Both the position numbers and the translations under genes were made by a program. This document shows, piece by piece, positions 1-5,661 of a DNA stretch of 5,661 bases. Source of the stretch: Bryobacteraceae bacterium (lineage in GTDB: Bacteria > Acidobacteriota > Terriglobia > Bryobacterales > Bryobacteraceae); the NCBI GenBank assembly GCA_025350445.1, contig JANXXV010000669.1:1-5661 (forward strand). Reading direction: 5' to 3'. The number at the start of each line of letters is the position of its first letter. The stretch's first letter is position 1. Below the pieces are notes generated by a model, which ran no database searches, was not told the origin of the DNA, and was given only the letters and a program-made list of their open reading frames with translations.

Positions 1-1090
1 CGAAAACGAAGAAGATGTTTACGGCGGAATTGAGCACCGGCAGAGCAACGACGTTACCCAATGCTTGAAGCTGATCACCCGCGGCGGCTGCGAACGCATT
101 GTCCGTTACGCCTTCGAGTACGCCAAGCGCAACGCCCGCAAGAAAGTTACTTGCTTCACCAAAGACAACATCATGAAGATCACCGACGGCCTGTTCCACA
201 AGGTCTTCGATGAGATCGCGGTGGAATATCCGGATCTGGTAAACGAACACTGGATCGTAGACATCGGCGCGGCGAAACTGGCGGACACGCCGAACGCATT
301 CGATGTGATAGTGATGCCGAATCTATATGGGGACGTGCTGTCCGACGTGGCGGCGCAGATCGCGGGCTCGGTGGGCTTGGCAGGATCGGCGAACATCGGC
401 ATGAAGTACGCGATGTTCGAAGCCATTCACGGCTCGGCCCCGCGGCGCGCCGGACAGAACCTGGCGAACCCTTCGGGACTAATGCTGGGCGCGGTGATGA
501 TGCTGGTACACATCAACCAGGAAGATGTGGCCGAGCGCGTCCACAACGCCTGGCTGCGGACGCTGGAAGACGGCATCCACACTTACGATATCTTCGCCGA
601 AGGAGTCAGCACACAGAAGGTCGGAACCAAGGAATTCGCACAAGCAGTAGTGGACCGCGTCGGCAAGCTGCCGCTGAAGTTCAAGCCTGTGGTTTACAAG
701 CCGCGTCCGCGCCAGAACACCGAAGAGACGGTGTCCACCGTTGCCAAGCCGAAGAAGGACATGGTCGGCGTGGACCTCTTTATCGATTGGACCGAAGGGA
801 CGCCGGACGAACTGGGCAAGCAGATCGAGAAGCTCTCGGGCAACAACCTGAAGCTGATTATGATCGGCAGCCGCGGCACCAAAGTGTATCCCGATGGATT
901 CCCCGACACCCTCACCAGCGACGCCTGGATCTGCCGCTTCATGGGAGAGACCGAAGGCGCGGTGGTGACCCACGCGCAGATCATCCATCTTTTGCAGCGC
1001 GTTAAGGATGCCGGTTTCGACTTCATCAAGTTCGAGAGCCTGTGCAACTTCGACGGCAAGGCCGGCTTCTCACTGAGCCAGGGCCAGTAG
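1..1090 (+). CDS. icd: NADP-type isocitrate dehydrogenase, C-terminal part (5' end outside window)
   Basis: This enzyme oxidatively decarboxylates isocitrate to 2-oxoglutarate in the cytoplasmic TCA cycle. The frame is open from base 2 and 362 residues are visible. Early residues include ENEEDVYGGIEHRQ, whose Tyr (visible residue 7) matches the catalytic Tyr of the family. TKDNIMK follows, with the catalytic Lys at about 54. The metal-site signature NLYGDVLSD has Asp at 111 and 115, and HGSAPRRAG at 143-151 is the cofactor loop. After about residue 225 there is a roughly 140-residue extension (VGVDLFIDW, SRGTKVYP, CRFMGETEG, FDGKAGF). This extension is typical of the Thermus/Rickettsia-type enzyme of about 480-500 residues and absent from the E. 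coli type. The pair after HGSAP is Arg-Arg rather than the usual Lys-Tyr of NADP enzymes. The gene ends in TAG just before purE. Family identification is secure; NADP preference is inferred. Confidence 0.95.
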   Translation, partial: ENEEDVYGGIEHRQSNDVTQCLKLITRGGCERIVRYAFEYAKRNARKKVTCFTKDNIMKITDGLFHKVFDEIAVEYPDLVNEHWIVDIGAAKLADTPNAFDVIVMPNLYGDVLSDVAAQIAGSVGLAGSANIGMKYAMFEAIHGSAPRRAGQNLANPSGLMLGAVMMLVHINQEDVAERVHNAWLRTLEDGIHTYDIFAEGVSTQKVGTKEFAQAVVDRVGKLPLKFKPVVYKPRPRQNTEETVSTVAKPKKDMVGVDLFIDWTEGTPDELGKQIEKLSGNNLKLIMIGSRGTKVYPDGFPDTLTSDAWICRFMGETEGAVVTHAQIIHLLQRVKDAGFDFIKFESLCNFDGKAGFSLSQGQ

Positions 1091-1111
1091 GACATTCCCA
1101 TCGGTAACGAA

Positions 1112-1594
1112 CTGAAGCCATTAGTTGCGGTGATCATGGGCAGCAAGTCCGATTGGGACACGCTGCTCCATGCCGATGAAGTGCTTACCCAGTTCAGCGT
1201 GCCGCACGAATGCCAGGTGGTTTCCGCGCACCGGACGCCGGACCGCATGGCGGAATTCGCGGCTGGCGCCGAGGCGCGCGGAATTGAGGTAATCATCGCA
1301 GGCGCGGGCGGGGCCGCGCATCTTCCCGGAATGGTGGCGGCGCATACGCTGGTGCCGGTGCTGGGAGTGCCGGTGGAAACCCATGCGCTGAAGGGTATGG
1401 ATTCGCTGTTATCCATTGTTCAGATGCCCGGCGGGGTGCCGGTGGGCGCCATGGCCATTGGCAAGGCGGGCGCCATCAACGCCGCGCTGCTGGCGGTGGC
1501 GATTCTCTCCAACACAAGGCCGGAACTTCGTGAAAAGCTGCGGCGGTTTCGAGAGCAACAGACCGCGAAAGTTCTTCAGGATAAGTTACCGTGA
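1112..1594 (+). CDS. purE: N5-carboxyaminoimidazole ribonucleotide mutase (PurE, class I)
   Basis: PurE converts N5-CAIR to CAIR in de novo purine synthesis, working directly after PurK. Counting from CTG at 1112, GSKSDW lies at residues 10-15 and SAHRTPD at 38-44, with the catalytic His at 40. The phosphate/base-binding loop [11 protein letters not shown] is at 63-73, and [17 protein letters not shown] follows. The length of about 160 residues is normal. The start is uncertain. GTG 1130 is the first conventional start codon, but it would give MIMGSKSD and remove the beginning of the first beta strand. The in-frame codons just upstream read LKPLVAV, which looks like a genuine PurE N-terminus. 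CTG 1112 is therefore my best guess, with ATC 1100 (AGGA seven bases upstream) as an alternative. The gene follows icd within about 20 bases and its stop overlaps the purK start, so translational coupling is likely. Function is certain; the start is not. Confidence 0.93.
   Translation: MKPLVAVIMGSKSDWDTLLHADEVLTQFSVPHECQVVSAHRTPDRMAEFAAGAEARGIEVIIAGAGGAAHLPGMVAAHTLVPVLGVPVETHALKGMDSLLSIVQMPGGVPVGAMAIGKAGAINAALLAVAILSNTRPELREKLRRFREQQTAKVLQDKLP
1578..1581 (+). promoter_or_regulatory. Ribosome binding site for purK
   Basis: AGGA ends nine bases before the purK GTG start, inside the last codons of purE. Together with the GTGA overlap it supports the GTG at 1591 and coupled translation of PurE and PurK. 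Confidence 0.6.
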
Positions 1595-2757
1595 GGGAAA
1601 AGCCGATCCTGCCCGGTGCGACGATCGGCGTTCTTGGAAGCGGCCAGCTCGGCCGCATGTTCGCCATCGCCGCGCGGCGGATGGGCTATCGCGTTCATAC
1701 CTTCTCTCCCGATTTCGATACTCCGACCGGACAGGTTTCCGACCTGGAAATAGCCGCTTCCTATGACGACCTGGACGCGGTGCGCCAGTTTGCACGGGGC
1801 GTCGATGTAGTAACATTCGAGTTTGAAAATGTTCCGGCTCCCACCGCCGCGGCTGCTGCTGAAGCGGCGCCTGTACGGCCCGCTGGAAGCGCATTGCACA
1901 CCACACAGCACCGTCTGCGTGAGAAGACGTTTCTGACTGCGGCCGGACTCCCGGTCACGCCGTACGCGCCGGTCTACAACGTGGATGAGTTGAAGGCGGC
2001 GTTGAAGATCCAAGGCTACCCGGCAATCCTGAAGAGCGCCGACTTTGGATACGACGGAAAGGGCCAATGTCTAATCGACTCGCCGGAGTCTATTGAAGCC
2101 GCGTGGGTGGCGGTTGGGCCTTCGCCGGCAGTGCTGGAATCCTTCGTCGATTTCGAACGGGAAGTATCGGTGGTGGCGGCGCGCGGCGTGGACGGCAGCT
2201 TCGTGCACTACGGCGTGATTGAGAACGATCATCGGAATCGGATTTTGGATGTCTCGCTGGCCCCGGCGCGGATCAGCGCGAAGACAGCCGGCGACGCGGT
2301 GGAGATGGCGCGGACGGTATTAACCAAATTGGAAATCACGGGCGTGCTTTGCGTTGAGTTCTTTGTAGCCCGCGATGGCAGCCTGTTGATCAACGAACTT
2401 GCTCCGCGGCCGCACAATTCCGGGCATCTGACGGTGGATGCCTGCGTCACCAGCCAATTCGAGCAGCAACTGCGCGCGGTTTGCGGCCTGCCCCTGGGGT
2501 CGACCGAACTGCTCTGCCCCGCCGCGATGGCGAACCTGCTGGGCGACCTCTGGGATCAGGGCGAGCCGGATTGGGCCGCCGCATGCGCATCGCCGGCGGT
2601 AAAGCTACACCTTTATGGAAAGCTCTCCGCAAGGCCTGGACGCAAGATGGGCCACTTAACGGCGCTTGGGAAGAATGTGGAAGAAACGGTTCGGGAGGCG
2701 CGGATTTCGCTGGCCGGGTGTGTTGGTAGCGCTAACGAGAATCGAACTCGTATTTAA
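1591..2757 (+). CDS. purK: N5-carboxyaminoimidazole ribonucleotide synthase (PurK)
   Basis: PurK is an ATP-grasp enzyme that uses ATP and bicarbonate to carboxylate AIR to N5-CAIR, the substrate of PurE. Residues 12-23 ([12 protein letters not shown]) are the N-terminal preATP-grasp glycine loop, followed by FEFENVP at 76-82. The ATP-binding stretch [12 protein letters not shown] is at 148-159 and [10 protein letters not shown] at 189-198. The metal/phosphate region EFF...[15 protein letters not shown] runs from 256 to 279, and [19 protein letters not shown] from 341 is the family's typical C-terminal block. The GTG start overlaps the purE stop (GTGA) and has AGGA nine bases upstream. The protein is 388 residues, somewhat longer than the 355 of E. 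coli PurK. The final eleven or so codons ([11 protein letters not shown]) are the antisense of a tRNA-Glu gene and have no counterpart in the family. No earlier in-frame stop exists, so this tail should be translated. Confidence 0.95.
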   Translation: MREKPILPGATIGVLGSGQLGRMFAIAARRMGYRVHTFSPDFDTPTGQVSDLEIAASYDDLDAVRQFARGVDVVTFEFENVPAPTAAAAAEAAPVRPAGSALHTTQHRLREKTFLTAAGLPVTPYAPVYNVDELKAALKIQGYPAILKSADFGYDGKGQCLIDSPESIEAAWVAVGPSPAVLESFVDFEREVSVVAARGVDGSFVHYGVIENDHRNRILDVSLAPARISAKTAGDAVEMARTVLTKLEITGVLCVEFFVARDGSLLINELAPRPHNSGHLTVDACVTSQFEQQLRAVCGLPLGSTELLCPAAMANLLGDLWDQGEPDWAAACASPAVKLHLYGKLSARPGRKMGHLTALGKNVEETVREARISLAGCVGSANENRTRI

Positions 2758-2798
2758 GCCTTGAGAGGGCTCCGTCCTAACCGTTAGACGATAGCGCC
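2724..2798 (-). tRNA. tRNA-Glu (anticodon CUC)
   Basis: The minus strand folds into a complete 75-base cloverleaf with an encoded 3' CCA (complement of 2724-2726). The acceptor arm pairs GGCGCTA with TAGCGCT, which gives a G1-U72 wobble at the end; the discriminator is A73. The D stem is GTCT/GGAC. The anticodon stem GAGCC/GGCTT carries the loop CTCTCAA, so the anticodon is CTC and reads GAG. The variable loop is four bases, and the T arm ACGAG/CTCGT encloses TTCGATT. The U11-A24 pair, U13-G22 pair, A46 and absent base 47 match known glutamate identity features in E. coli. The gene is transcribed towards purK, and its 3' 34 bases are shared antisense with the end of the purK coding region. 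No clear terminator is visible downstream of it. Confidence 0.95.
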
Positions 2799-2811
2799 AC
2801 GCGACCCTAAC

Positions 2812-2820
2812 AGTATAGCA
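2812..2820 (-). promoter_or_regulatory. Extended -10 promoter for tRNA-Glu
   Basis: Read on the minus strand this is TGCTATACT, a TG-n extended -10 element one base off TATAAT. It ends 13 bases before the mature tRNA 5' end, leaving room for a short leader. I see no good -35 hexamer at normal spacing, which is tolerable for an extended -10 promoter. The assignment is by pattern only. Confidence 0.5.
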
Positions 2821-2831
2821 AGCCCGCGATG

Positions 2832-2837
2832 TACAAT
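2832..2837 (+). promoter_or_regulatory. Possible -10 element for the VCBS-repeat gene (leaderless transcript)
   Basis: TACAAT lies seven bases before the ATG at 2845, so a transcript starting at the usual distance would begin at or next to the start codon. No Shine-Dalgarno sequence precedes that ATG, which agrees with a leaderless message. The -35 region is not recognisable and would overlap the oppositely oriented tRNA promoter. Confidence 0.3.
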
Positions 2838-2844
2838 CAGTGCG

Positions 2845-3990
2845 ATGAAATGGTTTCCTATCGCATTTTTGCTAGCCGCCGGTGTCTGGGCGGTGACCCG
2901 TCCCACGGACATCCCTTTCGAGAAACACACGCTCGACCTGGGGGCCAACGAAAGCTGCGCCCTGGCCGATGTCAACGGCGACGGGAAGCTGGACATTGTC
3001 TCCGGCGAGAACTGGTATGAGGCGCCCTTGTGGACCAAACACAAGTTTCGCGAGTTGAACTACACCAGCAACTACATCGACAATTTCAGCGACCTGCCTT
3101 TGGACGTCAATGGCGACGGACGGATCGACATCGTGAGCCCGTCGTGGTTCAACAAGCGCCTCTCGTGGTGGGAGAATCCGGGAAAGGCGGGCGGGATGTG
3201 GAAAGAAACGGTGATCGAGAACAGTTCACCTATTGAATTCGCATTCCTGGTCGACCTGGACAACGACGGTAAGGCCAATGAAATTCTGCCGCAGTTCGGC
3301 GATGCCAAGGCACCGCTGGCCTGGTATGAAGCGAAGGGCGGCACGATGGTGAAGCACGTGGTGAGCGATAAGAGCTACGGCCACGGCATCGGCGCAGGCG
3401 ATGTGAACGGCGACGGCCGCGCCGACATCCTGACGTCGAAGGGATGGCTCGAGGCGCCCGCGGACCCGCGCAGCGCCGGAAACTGGAAGTTCCACGCGGA
3501 CTGGAACGAGACGCAGGCGCTGGGCTTCATCCACGTGATGGACGTGAATGGCGACGGCAAGAACGACATTGTAACGTCGGCCGCGCACGACTACGGGATC
3601 TTCTGGCTGGAACAGGGCGACGGCGGCAAATGGACTAAGCACCTGATCGACGATAGTTGGTCCCAGGCGCACGCGCTGACGCTGGTGGATCTGAATGGCG
3701 ATGGACGCAAGGACATCCTCACGGGCAAGCGCTACATGGCCCACAACGGCAAGGACCCGGGCGAGCGCGAGCCGCTTGGCATCTACTGGTACGAATCCAT
3801 CAAGTCCGCCGACGGCAAGGGCCTGGAGTGGGTACGGCATACCATCGATTATTCGACGCGCACCGGAGCTGGCATGCAGATTGCCGTGGCGGATCTGGAT
3901 GGTGACGGCGATCTGGATTTCGTGGTCGGTGGGAAGAGCGGCGTCTACCTGTTTGAGAATTTGACGAAATCGAAGAATAGGAAGCGATAG
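2845..3990 (+). CDS. Exported VCBS/FG-GAP repeat protein, predicted seven-bladed beta-propeller
   Basis: The 381-residue protein begins with a short signal peptide: MK, a hydrophobic core at residues 4-14, and likely cleavage after VWA at about 16. It should therefore leave the cytoplasm. Seven calcium-loop motifs of the DxNGDGxxD type start at residues 42, 87, 137, 186, 233, 282 and 350, most of them 45-50 residues apart, as expected for one per propeller blade. Each blade also carries an aromatic W-[YLW]-E strand and most have a W-x-x-H-x-[IV] strand. Blade 3 has a degenerate loop (DLDNDGKANEI). The interval between motifs 6 and 7 is longer because of an insertion at about 298-330. There is no catalytic domain, lipobox or sorting domain, and the C-terminus is basic (KSKNRKR). 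Proteins of this build are common in Acidobacteria, Planctomycetes and Verrucomicrobia and usually have no assigned function; ligand binding or adhesion is only a guess. The ATG start is chosen for the signal peptide. Confidence 0.88.
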   Translation: MKWFPIAFLLAAGVWAVTRPTDIPFEKHTLDLGANESCALADVNGDGKLDIVSGENWYEAPLWTKHKFRELNYTSNYIDNFSDLPLDVNGDGRIDIVSPSWFNKRLSWWENPGKAGGMWKETVIENSSPIEFAFLVDLDNDGKANEILPQFGDAKAPLAWYEAKGGTMVKHVVSDKSYGHGIGAGDVNGDGRADILTSKGWLEAPADPRSAGNWKFHADWNETQALGFIHVMDVNGDGKNDIVTSAAHDYGIFWLEQGDGGKWTKHLIDDSWSQAHALTLVDLNGDGRKDILTGKRYMAHNGKDPGEREPLGIYWYESIKSADGKGLEWVRHTIDYSTRTGAGMQIAVADLDGDGDLDFVVGGKSGVYLFENLTKSKNRKR

Positions 3991-4036
3991 GCTGAACGCC
4001 GCGTGTTGCAACGGCGACCAGGCGTCACAACATACG

Positions 4037-4459
4037 ATGAACCCCGAGCACCCATCTTCGCCGTTAGAGCCACCCGTCGACGCCCCTGAAAAACACGCAT
4101 CCATTGCCTACGACGCCCGTCTACGTAAATGGGTTACGTGGTCCGGGGTTATCGGCAATAGTATCCTCGCGGCTTGTTTCTTCGGGTTCATCATCTACCA
4201 ATCCATCTGGGGCGCTTCGGATCCAAGTAATTGGCTGCTCAAGGTCATAAAGACCCATTACGCGGCGATAGGTGGCACACCGATGTCAGCAGTAACCGCC
4301 TTCGGCATCGTGTCACTTCTGAAGGTCACCAGTGGCCCAATTGAATTCGAGGCGCTTGGCTTCAAGTTCCGGGGCGCCTCGGGTCCCATCGTTCTGTGGG
4401 TGGTGTGTTTCTTATCTATCGTGGCCGCTTTCCACCTGCTGTGGCCAGATGTCGGCTAG
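4037..4459 (+). CDS. Small uncharacterised membrane protein
   Basis: This is a 140-residue protein that I cannot assign to a named family. Residues 1-20 are proline-rich and polar, and 21-32 contain several charged residues. A clear membrane segment lies at about 33-57 (ending FFGFIIYQSIWG). A weaker, glycine/threonine-containing hydrophobic stretch follows at about 77-96. The segment GPIEFEALGFKFRGASGP at 100-117 leads straight into a second strong membrane segment, 117-136 (IVLWVVCFLSIVAAFHLLW). The protein therefore has two or three membrane passes. There is no Shine-Dalgarno sequence before the ATG, and the gene starts 46 bases after the propeller gene, so co-transcription is possible but unproven. 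Its codon use looks more relaxed (more A/T-ending codons) than in its neighbours, which might mean transfer or weak expression. No enzymatic motif is visible. That it is a real gene is likely from its membrane pattern and lack of overlap with others. Confidence 0.72.
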   Translation: MNPEHPSSPLEPPVDAPEKHASIAYDARLRKWVTWSGVIGNSILAACFFGFIIYQSIWGASDPSNWLLKVIKTHYAAIGGTPMSAVTAFGIVSLLKVTSGPIEFEALGFKFRGASGPIVLWVVCFLSIVAAFHLLWPDVG

Positions 4460-4461
4460 CC

Positions 4462-4482
4462 ATCGGCAGCAAGCGGGCCGAT
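4462..4482. terminator. Possible hairpin terminator between convergent genes
   Basis: ATCGGC at 4462-4467 pairs with GCCGAT at 4477-4482 around a nine-base loop and is followed on the plus strand by TTCTT. It fills most of the 26-base gap between the ends of the membrane-protein gene and the TPR gene. The six-pair stem and broken T run make it a weak candidate. Confidence 0.35.
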
Positions 4483-4485
4483 TTC

Positions 4486-5661
4486 TTATCCCGCGGCTTG
4501 CTCGAAGTAGCCCTGCGCTAACTCCGGCTTCACGTCCAATGCCTGCTTCCAACAGCTTCGGGCCTCGTCCGGCTTGCCCTGTGCCTTGAGCGCATGGCCC
4601 AGATTCAACAGAGCTTCAGCGAAATTCGGGCGTTGTGAGATTGCCTCTTTATAGTACTTGATGGCGTCATCCACCTTGCCGCTCTTCTGCAGCAGCAGCC
4701 CGGTGTTGTAGAACAATTCCGGGGTCTTTTCACCTTGGTCGATGAGCTTGCCCTGCAACTCCAGCGCGCGCGGGTAGTCTTCCCGCTCCACTGCCAGCGC
4801 GGCCAGGCCCCGCAACGCATCCAGCGACTTCGGCTCGAGCGTCAGCACGTGCTCAAACGACTTAATCGCCTGCTCGCGCTCACTCAGCCGCCAGTAGGCG
4901 ATGCCCAGGTTCACATGCGCTTCCGGCCAGTTGTTGCGCTTCTTCACGCACGATTGGAACGCCTCGATGCTGCCCCGGAAATCGCCTTTCTGCAACCGCA
5001 GATAACCCAGGCGGAACCAGGCGTCTTCGGAATCACCCCGCTGCGATGTTAGTTTTGCGTAGAGCTTCTCGGCCTCTTCCTTGGCGCCTTGCTGCTCCAG
5101 AATCGACGCCAGGTTATAGAACACTTCCGGCAGCTCCGGCGTGATCTGCAACGCCCGTTCATAGGATTCGCGGGCACCCTTCAAATCGCCCAGTTCCTGC
5201 CGCACCATTCCCAGATTCACATGCGCCTGCTTGCCGTCCGGCCGGATACGGATGGCGTCCATGTACGCCTTGGCCGCGGGCTCCAGCTTGCCTGTCTTCT
5301 GGTTCGCCACACCCAGATTGAAGCAGCGTTCGAAATGGTCCGGTGTCGCCTCCACCAGCTTTTCGCAATACCGCGCCGCCGCCTCGAAATCCTCATCGGC
5401 GAATGCCACCGTCGCCAATCCTTCGAGCGCCGATTGCGAGAACGGCCGCAGCTTCACCAGCCTCTCGGAATAATCGCGGATCATCGGGACGTCCTTGCGC
5501 GCAATCCCGACGGTGATCAGGTTGACCAGCGCCTCCTCCGAATTCGGATTCTGCGTGAGCACACGCTTGTAGATCTCTGTCGCTTCATCGAACCGCCAGG
5601 CCAGTTGCAGACTGACAGCCTTCCCAAACAGAGCCGTTTCGTTCTCGGAATCTTCACTCAG
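4486..5661 (-). CDS. TPR-repeat protein, C-terminal part (5' end outside window)
   Basis: The minus-strand frame is open from the window edge to TAA at 4486-4488 and gives 391 residues. A GTG at 5562 is only an internal codon: the reading frame upstream of it (ALFGKAVSLQLAWRFDEA) is plainly TPR sequence, so the true start lies beyond 5661. From visible residue 8 to 381 the protein is eleven consecutive 34-residue tetratricopeptide repeats without any insertion. They have the usual small residue at position 8 (mostly G or A), A at position 20 and P at position 32 in most copies (for example AEALLNLGHALKAQGKPDEA). A ten-residue tail follows. TPR arrays form superhelical scaffolds for protein-protein contact. 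No enzymatic or membrane domain is visible here, but one could be present in the missing N-terminal part (for example a signal peptide, kinase or glycosyltransferase). Partner and pathway are unknown. Confidence 0.92.
   Translation of the reverse strand: MSEDSENETALFGKAVSLQLAWRFDEATEIYKRVLTQNPNSEEALVNLITVGIARKDVPMIRDYSERLVKLRPFSQSALEGLATVAFADEDFEAAARYCEKLVEATPDHFERCFNLGVANQKTGKLEPAAKAYMDAIRIRPDGKQAHVNLGMVRQELGDLKGARESYERALQITPELPEVFYNLASILEQQGAKEEAEKLYAKLTSQRGDSEDAWFRLGYLRLQKGDFRGSIEAFQSCVKKRNNWPEAHVNLGIAYWRLSEREQAIKSFEHVLTLEPKSLDALRGLAALAVEREDYPRALELQGKLIDQGEKTPELFYNTGLLLQKSGKVDDAIKYYKEAISQRPNFAEALLNLGHALKAQGKPDEARSCWKQALDVKPELAQGYFEQAAG

Noticed and set aside
694..1416. Minus-strand open frame of 240 codons opposite icd and purE
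   Set aside because: It lies opposite two highly conserved enzymes; its composition (Ser/Pro/Ala-rich) is what high-GC antisense gives, and there is no motif.
1576..2067. Minus-strand open frames opposite the start of purK
   Set aside because: Arg/Ala-rich antisense shadows of purK with no domain.
2724..2798. tRNA gene as an integration site of a mobile element
   Set aside because: No integrase, no repeated copy of the tRNA 3' end and no phage-like gene are present in the window.
3996..4025. Hairpin after the propeller gene (CGCCG/CGGCG or ACGCC/GGCGT)
   Set aside because: Only five-pair alternative stems and no T run; not enough to call a terminator.
4006..4036. Promoter for the small membrane protein (TTGCAA as -35)
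   Set aside because: No acceptable -10 hexamer at 16-18 bases from it; the nearest TACGAT is 21 bases away and overlaps the ATG.
3226..4104. Long minus-strand open frame (292 codons) opposite the propeller gene
   Set aside because: Its protein is an echo of the repeated DVNGDG codons read backwards (recurrent VAVHI-like strings), it overlaps a well-supported gene almost completely, and it has no recognisable domain.
5562..5562. GTG as the start of the TPR protein
   Set aside because: Thirty-three further in-frame codons up to the window edge encode a good TPR repeat, so the gene begins outside the window.

Overview
The window reads as a dense stretch of chromosome from a moderately GC-rich bacterium. 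I see no mobile element, CRISPR array or phage gene. The combination of a Thermus/Rickettsia-type isocitrate dehydrogenase with a long C-terminal domain, purEK, a secreted VCBS/FG-GAP propeller protein and a long TPR protein would fit an acidobacterium (Solibacter/Bryobacter-like) or a related soil lineage. That placement is inference from gene style, not from a marker gene.

Layout. Bases 1-1090 (+) hold the C-terminal 362 residues of NADP-type isocitrate dehydrogenase. It is followed closely by purE (stop at 1594), whose start codon is unclear, and then purK (1591-2757), which overlaps purE by 4 bases. These three look like one operon: a TCA-cycle enzyme followed by the two enzymes that convert AIR to CAIR in purine synthesis. 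The last 34 bases of purK run antisense through the 3' part of a tRNA-Glu(CUC) gene on the minus strand (2724-2798), so the purK stop codon lies inside the tRNA gene.

A 46-base gap (2799-2844) separates the tRNA from a plus-strand gene (2845-3990). This gap seems to hold two back-to-back promoters. The plus-strand gene encodes an exported seven-bladed beta-propeller protein with calcium-binding DxNGDGxxD loops. A small proline-rich-then-membrane protein of unknown function follows (4037-4459, +). It converges, across a 26-base gap with a small hairpin, on a minus-strand TPR protein (4486-5661) whose start lies beyond the window. The visible part of that protein is eleven TPR repeats of exactly 34 residues each.

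The best-understood unit is icd-purE-purK. The two middle plus-strand genes and the TPR gene have no assigned pathway. I did not find a convincing new multi-gene system. The most unusual sequence-level feature is the purK/tRNA-Glu convergent overlap, followed by the unresolved purE start and an altered cofactor-site pair in the isocitrate dehydrogenase.
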